Assembly (NCBI GenBank): GCA_900660155.1
Contig: CABFPE010000010.1
Location: forward strand, 1,460,067-1,524,066
Reading direction: 5' to 3'
Source of the DNA: Hofstenia miamia
Lineage: Eukaryota; Xenacoelomorpha; Acoela; Hofsteniidae
Length of the DNA stretch: 64,000 nucleotides
In this document: piece by piece, positions 48,906 through 62,130 of the stretch
How positions within the stretch are numbered: the first letter of the stretch is position 1
Layout: each line of letters opens with the position of its first letter
Notes under the pieces: model-generated
The model's input: the letters and a program-made list of their open reading frames with translations, nothing else
The model's database searches: none
What the model was told of the DNA's origin: nothing
Made by a program: the position numbers and the translations under genes

Positions 48906-48939
<34 letters not shown>
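48897..48939. repeat. (TA)n microsatellite
   Basis: TGTATATGTATGTG leading into a pure TA run. Confidence 0.9.
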
Positions 48940-48942
<3 letters not shown>

Positions 48943-49540
48943 CCTCTATAAATTATTGTGCATATATTATTATAAAGAAAATTTCAATTTTAAGCAATCA
49001 CTACATATAAAATGTGGCTTGCTAGTAAATCATCATCATGGCAAATAAAATAGAATCATTAGAAATAGCTAAATTTATGTATTTTCATAATTGATCTGTA
49101 AAATCGGGTTTCGTACACGGATAGGCCACAGATTCCTTTCTTAACAACGCAATTAATTTTTCTGAAATATCGGATTATTTCTCATATATGTTTAATAACA
49201 ATGAAAAAATAAGTTGATTTTACACCTATAGGTAATTTTGCTTGTGTTTCATCACAGAAAAGTGTGGCACGTAAGAATTAAACATATAGTGTATAGCTTT
49301 GAAGTCGCAGTTAAATTGATGAATTCACAATGGTCTACGGTTGCAGCGTATCTAAAATGCAGCACTAGCGTGCTACTGCTTATTTCCTTTAATTCCACCG
49401 CCGCTTTCCATTTGTCTTCTCCATAGAAGTATAAAATTGTTTTCCTTTTACTTGCTCCCATGATTTTTCGCAGCGTTTGAAATGCTAATTTTTAAATACA
49501 AAGCTTTCTGTTTAGAAAATTAATCTATGACCTGTTAATA

Positions 49541-49813
49541 ATGATCGAAATTAACAGCACCACGTGGTACCCGGAAGAGCGCCTGCCAACGGATGGTTCT
49601 CACTCTATGATTATCGTATTTACTGTTCTAACGCTGTTTGGAGTATTTCTTATCGTCGGCGCAGTTTTCCTATTCCGATCCATAATTGCCAATTCCAAAT
49701 GTGAAAGCAACGAGGCCAACAGAAATAAAAACGACGGACAAAATGGAGGTCATTTACCTGCTATCAAGATTACCGACGAACATGGCAACTCATTCAGTGG
49801 TGTTTCTGTTTAA
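49541..49813 (+). CDS. Small single-pass membrane protein, unrecognised
   Basis: A 90-residue ORF from ATG. Residues 1-22 are polar with an N-glycosylation sequon (Asn5-Ser-Thr). Residues about 24-45 are uniformly hydrophobic and form one membrane span, followed by a basic Arg-Ser and a hydrophilic, Asn/Lys-rich tail of about 40 residues ending SFSGVSV. There is no cleavable signal, so the span would act as an anchor, with the short N-terminus outside by the charge rule. The frame is open a little further upstream, after a CTGTTTAG that could be a splice acceptor, so this may be a last exon. I do not recognise the family. Small channel-subunit-like proteins have a similar layout, but nothing specific supports that. 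Confidence 0.5.
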   Translation: MIEINSTTWYPEERLPTDGSHSMIIVFTVLTLFGVFLIVGAVFLFRSIIANSKCESNEANRNKNDGQNGGHLPAIKITDEHGNSFSGVSV

Positions 49814-51319
49814 TTTCATAGTAACTTTTTTAACTTTTAGTAACATTTTTATAAGAATATCATCTGTAATTTTTACAGCCATGTTTCATTTTTAAATACA
49901 AATATTTTTAGTATGGCGTTTACTCTAAATCATATACATCATATTCATTCAGACATTTTCTGTTGCTTATACAGTCAATTGTATATAGTTTCACATTTGA
50001 ATTCGATTTATTTGGTTTTCTTGAACAATTAATGGGTTTGAGATGAAGGAAAAATGAAGAAGGCTTTCCGGTGTTGCATCCTCATTGTAAACAATAAATT
50101 CTTCAAAATTCAAATATTAAAATCTACATAATATGGGGCTGTGCTAGGAATATTACATGAGTACCTTTTCGAAAAGAGTAAAGTTCAATACACTATAAGA
50201 CTTTTCATTCTATTGTTATTGCATCTTAAAATATTAAGAGGAGAAAAATGTAACAGCTTTCCGCAAAACAAACGTCCTTGTGAACAAATTATGCTCATAG
50301 TTCATAAAATTACAATGCTTCTACTTGATTCCTATATAGTCTTCGTGTCAGCACAAAAGATTTGAAAACTTAGCACTACGTGTGCTACACTCTTTCCAAG
50401 AAAGCAGACAAAAGTACTGACAATAAGTTCATAATTGATGAATCAATATACAAAAAGTCATGCGAAAATCTTATGACATCTAAAAATTAAATGCTTAGCA
50501 ACTGAAATTCGAAATCATCAATTATATAGATTAAAGCTAATAGTGGCGTTACTCTGAGTCTCTTAGACGCTATTAATCGCCCTGATAACATACTTTTAAT
50601 CAAGCAGAAACTAATGACGAAATCTAAATATGTCTAAAGTACATGTATTTGGATTAATTTCTTACTATAGAAGCAATACTACTGGTGACAAATAAAGAAA
50701 TGTTCTTTACGGGAAATATGAATTTTAATATAATATCACTTACACTCATCTCAGCCATTCATTTTTATGACAAGCTACAACATGATATACCAGACATTAT
50801 TGGATCGAGCATAGCATAATAAGGGACCATAGAAATGGGGTCACCATGTGTATTGTACTAATATAGGTTTCTACACTTACTCTACCTTGAATCAACATCA
50901 AATGCCACACCTTAAAATGGACATTGAAAAATTCAGTTAATGACAAACCTGAAACAAATCCGTAACAAATATTTACTACAATATCTTTCAAATAATTTGA
51001 TCAAATATGACTATAGATATTAGATTATAAATCCAAGTAGGGTCAACGACGAGAACACTATATAATTGAGAGAAGAGAAAACTACAATTTAACTAAATAC
51101 TAATGACAGGTTTATATCACTTCCAAGCGATGATTTAGAAGTTGAATTTGAGTAAATAAGTTTATGACTTCCTTGAAATCATTGAAAAATTAAAGAAAAA
51201 ATATGTACATAATGATTTGTTAAGAACAAAAACTATTTTATAGATACATCATTAAATTTGTAAGAATATAAAAATATAAAAATAGATCATATCATTCATG
51301 CGAAAGCCTCAAAAAATTT
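49814..51319. other. No further gene seen
   Basis: 3' flank of the membrane-protein ORF, with AACAATAAATTC near 50090 as a possible polyadenylation signal, then AT-rich spacer. Confidence 0.4.
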
Positions 51320-52050
51320 CTCATGCTAGTACTCTTAGATCAAAGTACAGTTTTTGATTTAGTAGATCACTCTATATTATCTAAAATTTTGGAGAATTGT
51401 GGAATAAAGCATGATGTTCTCAAATTGATTCAATCATATTTAACTGAAATAATGCAATGAGTTTCATTTAATAACATAAAATCTGATATGCTAAAAAATA
51501 TATGTGGAGTGTCTCAGGGTTCTATTCTAAGCCCTATTTTGTTAATAGTTCATTACTCTTTTATTCCCAAATATCTAGATTCTGGTTCAATTAAGCATCA
51601 TATGTATGCTGGTGATACACAATTTTTTTGTAACATCAAATTACAAATAAGATATTACTCAACAATTCTGTCAAAGATGAGATGCAATTTAGAAAAACTA
51701 CTATTTTCGCACATCAAATTTTAAATACTTCGAAAACAAATATCTTAACACTTTTCAATAATCAAAGTTTTATTGAATATACTGAAACTGTTCGTAATCT
51801 TTGTTTAGTAATGGATAGTAATTCAATAATGAAAGATCACGTGTCTCACTTAGTTAATAATCCTTTCAAAATTAGAAATTATCTATCAACAACTTTTAGA
51901 TCAGAACTCATCAAAACATCAAATTTAGCTAAACTTTCTTTCTTTGCATAGACAAAATTTTAATAAGGAAACTTCAAAAAATTCAAACCGATTGTGTACG
52001 CTTTGTTTTATATTAGTTAAGAATTACGTTCCGCATAAAATATAAAGTAT
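51320..52050 (+). mobile_element. LINE RT relic
   Basis: Motif A: LLVLLDQSTVFDLVDHSILS. Then KLIQSYL; GVSQGSILSPIL (motif B); HHMYAGDTQFF (motif C, YADD changed to YAGD); LNTSKTNILTLF; ETVRNLCLVMDS; and KDHVSHLVNN. This is the full palm-to-thumb order of a CR1/L2-like pol. Frame breaks and the lost catalytic Asp show it is inactive. Conservation is better than in the other LINEs nearby, suggesting a younger insertion. Confidence 0.8.
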
Positions 52051-54829
52051 GTATGATAAACTTCGTAGCAGTCCTTATTAAAATGATTTATTTGTTTTTG
52101 AAAACTCATAAAAAGATATTTTAGACAATGTTTGATAAAAATTAGAAATCATAAATACATTGAATCAGAAATATCGTTTCAATTGCTGGTGCAAATACCA
52201 GAAATGCGAAAACAGAACTCTTTGAACTAGAATATTTAATACTATAGCGAACTAAAATCTGCAAACCTAAGATTTTGATTAAAAGTGTAGGGTTTTGCTT
52301 ATACATGCAGCTTAAAAGGTATATCTACAAACTTTTCAATACTTTCGGAATTAAGGTATATCTTAGAATGCCCAAATGCTGAAAATAATTCATTCAAAAA
52401 TAAGACACTAAGAAATACACTGCTTCAATTTTGACATGACTTACAATATATGTTGGTAATAATAGTTAAATTAAGTTTGTTAAGTGAATGGATAAGGTAT
52501 GTAGAAAAGAAAAAATCAGTGTGGGATTGCAGATGCGGCCTATACCTACACACTCTGTATACCTGTAATTTAAAAAACAACACTGAAAGTTTGGGGTGCG
52601 GCTTACTGTAGTACTATACAGTTTTAAATTAATGAAATACATTTAGCTAACCTGCAGTATTAACACATATTATGACTAAATACGTTCTTTGAATTAATTA
52701 TAGAATTGAGTGGGTAATTAATGAAAGAACGCATTTTATATGCGTTATTTGCGATTTTGTATTCAATATTGGGGGGTGAAATCCAACTTTGTATGAGCGA
52801 GAAAATATACAAAACAATTTTCAAGCAACTTTTCTGACGTCGAAGAATCTGCGAGAAAAACGTACCAAGATGGTGATTTTGTACAAATATTAGTGCAAAA
52901 TGCGGAAATTATAGAATGTCCAGTTGTCAGACCTTACAACAATTACATAAAAATCATAAATAATCGCACAACACTCAGATCATGGAAACAAGGGTATTCT
53001 CAGGATTTTCTATAGACAAGTGCACAAGTAACGGAACAAACCGATGAACATTTAGTAGTAAGGGATCTGGGATGCCACCATGTGAGGGCTGAAATTCAGG
53101 GGCGCCAACCCTGAGAAATTCTTTAAATCTTATTGGAATAAACTCTTGGAACATACAGTGTAAATGTAAATCACAGTTGACATATGGTAAAAAATAAAAC
53201 AGTCCGACCACTACTGTTTTGCCACTATGTTATGGTAATACTGTTTTCTGTAACTTAAAAGCCATTCATGAGGCGAAGCAAAATTGATTAGCAAAAACTT
53301 TTTAAAGATTGAAGTTCAGCCTACGTTTTTTCTGCCTAGCTAACGCTTTCCAATATCAATGAGCTGATTTAATAAGTTTTATGTTTGTTCTCAGTAGCCA
53401 AGCTTTTAAGATGAGTTTCGTTGATCGAAGAAAGCATTTAAAATAACGATAGGACAGCAAAAATTTTAGAGTGTATAGAGGATAAGAAAAGATTTAGTAC
53501 ACTAGTTGTTGTCAGCAATATGTTCAACAAACGTTTGTAAGTATTCCTCAGGTTTTCTATCTTTATTTGCATGATGCTTCCATCGTTCGAATTGGGCTAT
53601 AAGAACACGGAATTAGTATCTCGAAACTGTGTAATAATAGCTAGGGGAAGTTGGGGAATTAATGAAGCTTTACTGAAAAGATTTTGAAAAAAGTTATCAA
53701 ATGCACATATCAGATGATGAGCATGCATAAAACGGAATCAATATTTTTACCAGCAGGAAAGTCAACCTATTTGTCAAATTTGTTGTAAAGGGTGCACGCA
53801 GCGTTTTATTCATGATCAAAATCGGGACGAAGCCACGCCAAAATTTTTGAAAATATTGAGAAAATGCTCCCTAAAAATGCATTTCACGACATTAGATTTC
53901 AAATTGCTTAATTTTTTATCGAAAACTTTTTTTATTTAAATTTAACCGGTTAAAACCAATTTTGAAAATTTGAAACGGGACATGGTATACATCGCTGTTC
54001 GTGGTAGAGATATGGATCTAAAATCAATACATTGACGAAATGATAACCTTAGCAAAGTGGGTATCTGTTCCACTATTGTCTGATATATCTGTGGAGGCAT
54101 TCTAATTACAATAAAAAAGCCAAAATATTACATAATAGAAATATAGAATGCATTATATTACATTATAAAATTTGGTCCAACTCACTGATTAGAAATAATA
54201 CTCATAATAAAAATTTCATCAGTTCTTTGATGTGTTACGGTTTCAGCCACATATTATAGTTTACTATGTTTAGCTAAATTATATATTTTCGTTATCAACT
54301 GAAATACTTCCAGCTTAATATGTGATAGAAAAATTTAATCAATGAATACCGAGACCAAAATTAACTTTACGAGACCGGAACCAAAAAACTTTCGAAACAG
54401 GGACCGGACGGGACTGAAACCAAATATAACTGGTCCTGCGCACCTCTAAGTCCAATATATATGTTTACGGGATTTATTTTACTCAATAACGTTTTACAAA
54501 AAAAATTACAACGCCAAGAGAAACATATGTTCAATAAAACAGAATCTTGCAAATTTACTGAAGACTCTTCTATTCAGTGTTTGTTCTACTTGTCAGAGGC
54601 ATATTGTAGGCTTCCTAAAAATAAATGGTATGATTTTCAACTCTTGAAGCTACAAGCTTTCTGGGATAATGAGAGCTTACCTAAGACTCCAGCTGAACCT
54701 ATTAATATTGGTTCTGTAATACCATCCCCCATCGTAGATAGTATATTTCTAAGTGTATCATGTATTTCTTGCCTACAGCTCCTTGTGTTTCAACTACTGG
54801 TACTTTATTAAATGTAACATACACTCCTC
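52051..54829. other. No supported gene
   Basis: AT-rich. At 54350-54450, GGACCGGACGGGACTGAAACC-like sequence ending CTGCGCACCTCTA resembles one end of a hAT MITE, but its partner end was not found. A 116-codon ORF at 54461-54811 is unrecognised. Confidence 0.4.
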
Positions 54830-55140
54830 TAATGCTGCTATTAGCACCTGTGAATTTCTTCAAGTAATACACATGTACTTCAAATGTTTCATCCCCTTTA
54901 GAGTCTCCTTCAAATTTGCATTTGTGATTACTTTTCATCGTGTTTGCATTCTTTCTGCACCTGCTCACTCTCTATTCCTTCACTTCCAGAATCCTTCTAC
55001 ATTCTCACTAGCTCTTGCTGTAGTCTTTTCTCCTGCATCTATTTTTTTAGAATGGTCCTTCTTGTTCTCAATAGTCATTTTATTTCTCAACTGCATTGGC
55101 CTCCATCTTTACTTTTTCAGTTTCTCAACTACTGTTTGTA
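54830..55140 (-). mobile_element. Strongly decayed relative of the R4/Dong-like LINE
   Basis: Minus-strand pieces DAGEKTTARASENVEGFWK and NANLKETLKGMKHLK, then ALEEC, align in order with DAGEKATASAGEDAVRFWEN, RLKKALKKMKNWK and TLEEC of the element at 62.1-63.4 kb. Only the segment just upstream of RT survives. Confidence 0.55.
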
Positions 55141-55189
55141 TTTTAGTTGAATTGGGAAGACATTGTTAATTTCGGACCAACTCATGCAA

Positions 55190-55744
55190 CTTTGCAGATA
55201 GAATACTCGTGAATATCTTCATTACATTGTTAACCAGCGCGATCTTTGGTAGCAATCAGGTGAATCTCGATTTCCTTCACCTCTATGTAATAGTATAAGT
55301 AATGAAGTCTTCCATTGCACAGGTACTTTTCCACTGTCAAAAAAAATTAGAAATCAGAACAAGAGCAGGCACTATCTCATATATACAATATTTAATCGCC
55401 TCATTGGTGATGCAATCATAAGCCGGCTTTCAAAATCGTCAAAAATAGTTTATGTTCATTAGCTGACGGCTCTCGTATATCATTAATCACACTTACAAAA
55501 ATGGCTATTTCAAGTTGCATTCTACTCAAAAGATTGTTAAAAAGGGTGCACCAGAATTAGAATCAACATGTACAATCGGTGGGTTACAAGGTTTAGAGTT
55601 TAGAATTGTCCAAAATTGACTTCTACCATCCTCAACACTGGCAGTTAATACTTCCGCCCGGTTATTCTCATAGTTTCGCTTTTTGCACCGGCGTAACCTC
55701 TTGAAGAATATTAGCATATTATCATAGTTCACTTTGATGAACAA
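55190..55744 (-). mobile_element. LINE linker and early RT relic
   Basis: On the minus strand, FFKRLRRCKKRNYENNRAEV and DGRSQFWTILNSK are the linker typical of several pol families. About 200 bp on, GKVPVQWKTSLLILLHRGEG resembles the 'P..WK.S.I..L.K.G' start of RT, followed by a shifted relic of the NYRGIAL box. It ends close to the decayed R4/Dong-like relic, same strand. Confidence 0.55.
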
Positions 55745-55838
55745 ATCATCAACATTATAAATAGGTTTTCAAATTTCACACTGGTGCAGCAAAGTGTAAC
55801 AGTATTCAGACAACTTTACTAGTCTAGATTTACTTTTT

Positions 55839-56021
55839 GTTGCATGAAAAGTCTCTCCTATGCGTGAAGTAAACGCAAGGTAAACAAACATGGCGATTAT
55901 GACGAACGAACACGTCAAGCTCAGGTGCTTTTATATATATATAGTCCTACACTATCACTGTAAATCATAGTTTTAATAAACATTTGAAGTTACACGTTTT
56001 ACATTATTACACGTTATTACA
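55839..56021 (+). repeat. Probable 5' LTR of the Ty3/gypsy fossil
   Basis: Starts TGTTGCATG and ends TTATTACA, directly followed by TGGTGACAGAA, which looks like a tRNA primer-binding start. The interior holds a TATATATATA box and AATAAA. The 183-bp length is short but within the family range. Confidence 0.5.
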
Positions 56022-57790
56022 TGGTGACAGAATGTCATGGGGAGCCTTAAAACCACAACCTCTTGAAACAGAGTCTTAATATCAGCGCAGAATGACAAAA
56101 ATGGTTTTGCAACTTGAATCTACTTATTAAGGTGATAGATTTTGACGGAAAGCCAAGCAGAGTAAAAATTGGCATCCTACTCAGATGTATTGGTGATCAA
56201 GCAAATGAAATCTTCAATAACTTCAACTGGAATAGCAATGAAAGTGAAATTAACTTCAACAACGTTATGGCGAAATTCCAGAATTATTTCACATAAAGCT
56301 AAAACGAGGTTTTTGAACCCCATCAGTTTTACAAACTGTATTAAGACCCACCCTACGAAGATAGATTACTATGTTAACGCCCTATGTACACATGGAAAGA
56401 ACTGTAATTTCAGCAATCTGGAAGACAGTCTAATTCATGATCACATTATTCTAACCACTGAAGGTAACACACTAAAAGAATGTCTGCTATGGGAACCAAA
56501 CATTAATTTGAGTCGAACAATTCTATTCTGCTGAGCTGCAGAGGAAGCAAAAGAGCATTCGAAATCGTTCTATAATTCTGATGAAGATGATACTCAATTA
56601 AAAATAGTAGACGTCCTTAAGCAAATGAGGAAGATCCAAACCACACATTTTCAATATCAAAAATGTGTCAGAAGACATGAATCAAGGAAATGTCTTGCCT
56701 TTGGTCAAGATTACAGAAAATGCGAAAAATCAAACCACTTTACTGTTAGGAGCAAGGCCCACTCTCGTCATTATAAGCATAATGAAAGAGATGTCCACAA
56801 ATTATCAAAAACATCTGATTCATCCTCTGAAATGGACAGTGAATATGAATGTGATTAATACAAAAAGTACCTAAGCAGAAAGTCAAAGCAAAGAAATATA
56901 GTTAGATAATAACGAATGTAAAGACATCCAAATGCCAAATACAGATGAAGATTGACTCTGGGGCGCAGTGCAATGTATTACCTTACTCTACACTTTAATA
57001 CTTGCAAAGGAAGAACAAACACACATTTAAGATTGAAGAGTGTAGGGCAAAGTTATCAGCATATGGTGGACAAACTATTCCAGTGGTGGGAGCGACCAGA
57101 ATTTCAATTAACATTGAAAGAAGAAATTTCAAAATGAACGTGAAGTTTCTCATTGTGCCAACAAAGACCAAGCTGATTATTGGATTGGGCACATCATTAA
57201 AAGCGGGTATATTTGGAATCAAATTTAAAAATGATATAAGTAGTAAGTGCATACCATCCAGAAAGAAGAGCATTTTTGATTTCAACCTAGAAACGATTTG
57301 TAAAATGTACTTGTTTACCCGGATCTGTCAGACTATTAAACACGCTACTAGTTGAATATAGAGATTTGTTTACTGGATATGGCCGTGTGAATCAAACAAG
57401 AAATTCAATTAAAAGTACGAGTCAAAGTGGTCATGCATCCCCAAGAAAGTATTCACTCTTCATTTTACCAAAACTTCAAAGTGAATTGCTGCATCTTGAA
57501 AGTGCTTGTATAATATCTAAGGTCGAATAACCAACAAATTGTATTAGAAGCATGGTCTTATTGGAAAAGAAAAACGATGATCTCAGATTTACGTTAGATA
57601 ATAAAGCCTAAATAATGCTATCATAAGAGAATATCACTATCCACTGTCCGCTGCAAGATTACGCCAATTCTTTTATTTGAAAAGATACCTCACCGTCATC
57701 CATCTATCAAACTGCCACTGGCATATTCCTCTCATGTTGATTTAGTCATCAGATGGAGAGTAGCCACTTACGCGGGTTGTCATTGAGATA
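55839..57790 (+). mobile_element. Ty3/gypsy LTR-retrotransposon fossil
   Basis: A fossil element with, in order, a probable 5' LTR (55839-56021), a short untranslated leader, gag ending in a zinc-knuckle region (about 56650-56780), a retropepsin-type protease (about 56940-57280) and the beginning of reverse transcriptase (about 57420-57670). The family is Ty3/gypsy by domain order and protease/RT style. RT palm, RNase H, integrase and the 3' LTR are not visible. It is clearly broken, with several breaks, and old. No age from LTR divergence is possible because only one LTR was found. Confidence 0.7.
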
Positions 57791-57817
57791 AAATTAATGT
57801 ACAATTGCTCGTGTACG

Positions 57818-58154
57818 CTAAAATTGGACTTTTTCCGTTATATCTTTGAACTTCTCTTCAAAAACAAGCTGAAATGGCTTCAAAAGGTTTTCAGTTCTTG
57901 ATACAATACGACCATTATTTATTGTAGCACCCCTTAAATCACTGAGCAAGGTGGACTTTTCCGGTCCACCAACAAACAAATGCCTTCTTGGCGGCGAACT
58001 CTTCACAGGGTGAATCTTCCTAACTATACCCAATTGGAGCCGCAGTTTGTCCAGTACCCACTATTTGTGTACCTCTTTGACTCCCAGACTCATTTTGAGC
58101 AAGAACATCTGTGTCAGAACTAGTATGTTGACGCTTACTTGAACTACTTGCCAT
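57818..58154 (-). other. Unrecognised broken ORF, minus strand
   Basis: A Ser-rich start (MASSSSKRQHTSSDTDVLAQ) runs about 45 codons. A second frame continues with HPVKSSPPRRHLFVGGPEKS and TENLLKPFQLVFEEKFKDIT. The two halves look like one protein split by a frame break. It lies between the LTR fossil and the next LINE. A first ORF of another transposon is likely, but I cannot name it. Confidence 0.35.
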
Positions 58155-58221
58155 AGAGTCAAAACTCACATGGCAAGATCTTCTTTGAGAACTTATCAGA
58201 GTTTTTATTACTGTCGCACAG

Positions 58222-60590
58222 ATATGCCAAGACAAAAGATAAGGGACTTAATTGATCTTCTACATGAGGTTGGAATATCATTTGTCAATAACCCAGCAAT
58301 ACCGACATACATCTGTAACAATGGGCGAAGTACAATCGACCTCATGTTCTCCAGTTTGGACTTGTATCTAGTTAACACACTGGCAATAACTTCCCCCACA
58401 TCGCAGCTTCAGAAGCACATACCGATAGTATACACCTGACGTCACAAACACTCACCACAAACAGGAGTCAGTCCGGAAATCAGTGCATATTATATAAGGT
58501 ATAAATGGAAACGTACCTTGGAATACAAAAGACTGCAGGAAATCGATGTAGAAAATCTAATCAACAGTATGCAATATGGTAAACTGGACGGAGTGTATCA
58601 ATATCTTGTGGAAGGAATTCTATTCGCTGTGCCCATCAAGAGCCAGAAGTCCCTCCCCAGTAGATGGTTTGATAAGGAATATCGAGAAAAGTACTTCCAA
58701 CTCAAGTAACTGAAAACTTTTTATGAAAGTACTAGAATGGATTCCGCCTTAGAGAGTCTAGTGGTTTGTAAAACAGAATATAAGAGCCTTGTTAACATGA
58801 AAACAGCGATATACCGAATGAAAGAAAAAGCAAAATTGCTTAACATCCCCCAGAATACCTCCTGGGTAATGGATTTCAAACGAAACGGTTCTGTAGAGTT
58901 TCCCATTCCCATGCAAAAACTGGAAGATCATTTCTCAGGGTTATTTAATCGAAATGTCACAAAACACTCTTGAACCATATATATCAATGACGGACTACCT
59001 GGATGGTACCTTCAGCCAAATTGAAGTAATGAACTGTTTGGGAAACTTGAAGAATTACAAAGCCGTGGGGTAAAATAAACTGGTGAACATGTAAAATGAT
59101 CTCTGAACTATCTAAGTGCAGTGTGAACCAGGCTGTTTAATCGCATCTTGGAAACTGGAAATTTGCCAAGTCTATGGAAGGAGAGTGTAATTAAGGTATT
59201 GTACAAAGGTGCTGGCTCAAGGAAGGACCCAAATAATTATAAAGGTATTGCACTTACGTGTGTGCCATTTAAGGCCTTCACGAAACTGACAGCCAACCGG
59301 ATTTATGACAGGCTGTTGATACCATCGGAACAATTTGGCTTCAAAAGAGGAGTAGTTAAGCATCATCTCGCAACTCCTCGTACTACATTATATGCATAGT
59401 GTTAATCGAGAAAAGCTACTACTCAAACTGGTCGGATTTCATGGTATTCGTGGTTTGATTCTCTGAGTAATCTCCGGCATTTGCGACTGTAACTACATCA
59501 AGATCACAGACGGTTTTCGTCTATCAAAGTCAATAATTTAAGATACTGGAGTTCTACAAGGAGACAGCTTAAGCCCTCTTCTGTTTAGTAGCTTCATTGC
59601 AGATCTGCCAAGACTCTCAGATATGGTAACTGCGACACTGAATGTCTTTTGTATGCTGATGATATATTCATGTGGAGCCCAAGGCGAAATCATATTCAAC
59701 AGTCATTAATAGGATTGGACGAATGGTGTGTAACGAACGCTTTGGGGGTCAACTTAAAAAAGGCAAAAGTCGTGAAATTCAGAAGAGGTGGCCGGATTTC
59801 AATGTTGGGTAAATTGAGTTTCAGAAACGAATTAATCAGTGTAGAAAACAATTATGTATATCTAGGAATTTACCTGACCAGTCAGTGGTCATTAACTGAA
59901 CATCTCAGGCAAAAAATCCTACGTTCATTTCAAATCCAACATCTTGATAAACTTTTGTTAGGTGCGGCCATTCAATTATTCAACATTGCCATTTTACCAA
60001 TAATAGCTTATGGAATGAGACAATATGGACGACTTTGAATAGATATCATCACAGAATGATTGAGCGAGCTAAAGCAATCTTTCTGAAAAGGGTTTTTTCT
60101 CAATTCATCTTGCTCCAGTATAAAGACCATGCTCATAGCTGACCCAATTACGTGCTCTGAAGATATTCTGCGAACTTTAAATCTATTACCAACCTCTGAA
60201 TATACCGCATATATGCAAGATGTAGCGCATAAGAGAGCATGTTGCAGACCAGAATAATTTTTGGCCCCCGCAATGACGCAATCTCATTAGAAAATGTCTG
60301 GATCGTCCATTTGGAATATAATCACCCGCTTTTCAATTCACGAATTTCAGTTCATTGTATGCAGTAATCGTGAGGTCCATACTGAAGTAAATGATGAATG
60401 CATGTGTCAAATATGCGGACAGGAGATGATGACCACATACCATTTTATATCGTGTCAAATGAAGGCATAATCCCGTAGCCAGATCTCATGATCCCAGTCC
60501 ATTTGACTTTAGTTGTCATATTTTCGTGTAGTTTAGTTTATTTTTGTTGCTTGTAAACCTGATCAGGTGAATAAATTACCATAGATTACT
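58222..60590 (+). mobile_element. LINE, endonuclease end through RT and C-terminal zinc region
   Basis: In order: endonuclease tail (NNPAIPTYICNNGRSTIDLM); linker (SLPSRWFDKEYREKYFQLK, then VCKTEYKSLVNMKTAIYRMK); RT start (LPSLWKESVIKVLYKGAG, DPNNYKGIALTCVPFKAFTK, PSEQFGFKRG); FCMLMIYS/MYADDIFMWSP region with intact YADD; VNLKKAKVVKFRRGGRI; YVYLGIYLTSQWSLTEH; LFNIAILPIIAYGM; and a C-terminal CQICGQEM...H..SCQ finger. An AT-rich 3' UTR ends near 60590. It resembles I/Ingi-type elements rather than the CR1-like LINEs here. Frame breaks lie between blocks and around motif A; the N-terminal part is missing. Confidence 0.75.
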
Positions 60591-60604
60591 TCTCTATACT
60601 CTCA

Positions 60605-60985
60605 TCAAAGTGAGAACGATTCTTGAATCTTTGTATTGTTAAGCTTAAGTTCCTTCTTCATGTCAGAGAACGTTTCTAACAATTTCTCAATATTAGAGGG
60701 GCGTCCAATGACATCGTTATAAGGACTAACTTCACACTCACAGCATACCCATAATGTTTTTCTCTTCCCATTTCTTTTGCATTTGTTAAAATGGCAATGC
60801 AATTGTGATGTGCATATTTGATTTTACGCAATAAACATGCCATCGCAAACACTCAATGGAGAAGTTGTAGTGATCTGCGATCATGTAAGCTTTGATTTTG
60901 GAGAAACCATTGTGCCAAGTAGTCTACAAACAAGGGAAGCACGGAGAGTGGATCAATGTGAATTGTGCAAGAAGTGCTATCATGA
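60605..60985 (-). other. Possible LINE ORF1 relic
   Basis: Minus strand: CHFNKCKRNGKRKTLWVCCE plus CEVSPYND has paired cysteines and a W-V-C-x-x-C ending like the PHD-type finger of LINE ORF1, followed by a Lys-rich helix (IEKLLETFSDMKKELKLNN). Upstream sequence to 60985 is in broken frames. Weak. Confidence 0.3.
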
Positions 60986-60999
60986 ACATTCCTTTTATG

Positions 61000-62108
61000 T
61001 ATAACAAAATTCCAACTATTTATAACTTTTTCAAAATTTCCCATTTTTTCCTTTTTTGCTCAAAATACTTAGTTTTTGTGGGACGGATGCATTTGATCGT
61101 ACGATGCCTCGTTTTCAATTTTGATAGTTTTTTAAGGATTACAGCATTAGAATAATATATATTGAGTAATTGTAATAAGTCTAAGAGGTTTGTTTATTTC
61201 GAATTATAAGTATTTACACATTTTTTACGACTGCAGTCTTTCATCATATGCCTTACCGAGCGGGAAATCTTTAAATGATTCATTTAATGCAGAACGAGGG
61301 TTTTAGTATAATAAGAAACAGTGAAAATGCAGGAATAAAAAATGAAAAACTTTTGTCAATATTTGATAACGAGCTTGAGAGTCAGCAAAACCTCCTTTCG
61401 ACAAAGTTCAATCTAGGTTAGATTTTTACTACCTGAATTCCACAGTTTTTTCACTAATATGCAATAATGTATTATGTGTTCATTTAATCCTAAAGCTATG
61501 TTTTATGGACGTTATAAAGTTATTTTCTATAGAATAATAATAAAGGTAAGAATACATATGAATTTCTATCGATTCCGTCTGACAAATTTGCGTTATTGAC
61601 AATATATCTTTCCAAAAACATTCACAAAAATCGATTTTCCATCCGACAACTAAGCAAATAATGAGCAGCGTCAATACAAAATTGTATGTTGAAAATATGC
61701 TGAGAAGTTAATTATAGTTTATATATTGACGCAGAATTAACAGAATATTTGGTAACAATTTGTAATTCAACGTAAATCGTATTGGGAATTTGTTATGACT
61801 GAATGGTACTGACAGCATCCTAGCTTCAATGCAATTCACTAGCATTATCCTTTGCAGACGTAAACTCAAATTCTATAAACTAGGGTCAGTGTTGAATCTA
61901 GGATTGAAATTCTAGGGTAAAGGTGTCACTTTAGGAGTGCGGCTGAGTCATACATGGAATAAAGTTGAATTGAATTCATACATTTCATTAGTTTACATAT
62001 GTTAATCAACATATCACAAATAAGAGACTTATTTTAGGTATGTTAAAATTGATTCCGTCTATTTATTTATTTTCACCATTTATAATTACATGTAATAACA
62101 AACGTTTC
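61000..62108. other. No gene seen
   Basis: AT-rich spacer between two transposon blocks. Confidence 0.5.
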
Positions 62109-62130
62109 TATTATTATTATTATTATTATT
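62109..62130. repeat. (TAT)n tail of the R4/Dong-like LINE
   Basis: Seven TTA units in plus orientation, immediately after the nuclease end of the minus-strand element. It marks its 3' end and possibly its target. Confidence 0.85.

Larger units (their letters stand above)
41156..49540. other. Gene-poor AT-rich stretch
   Basis: No supported coding region. Noted: a perfect hairpin (42662), TTTCCAT-rich low-complexity tracts near 43.7 and 44.45 kb, GAGCTGGGCCTGAGC-type GC-richer debris near 44.0 kb, and long TA tracts near 48.0 and 48.9 kb. Confidence 0.5.

Noticed and set aside
54350-54450. Possible hAT MITE end near CTGCGCACCTCTA
   Set aside because: Only one end visible; no inverted partner or target duplication.
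54753-55169. 138-codon plus-strand ORF
   Set aside because: Antisense shadow of the decayed R4/Dong-like relic on the minus strand.
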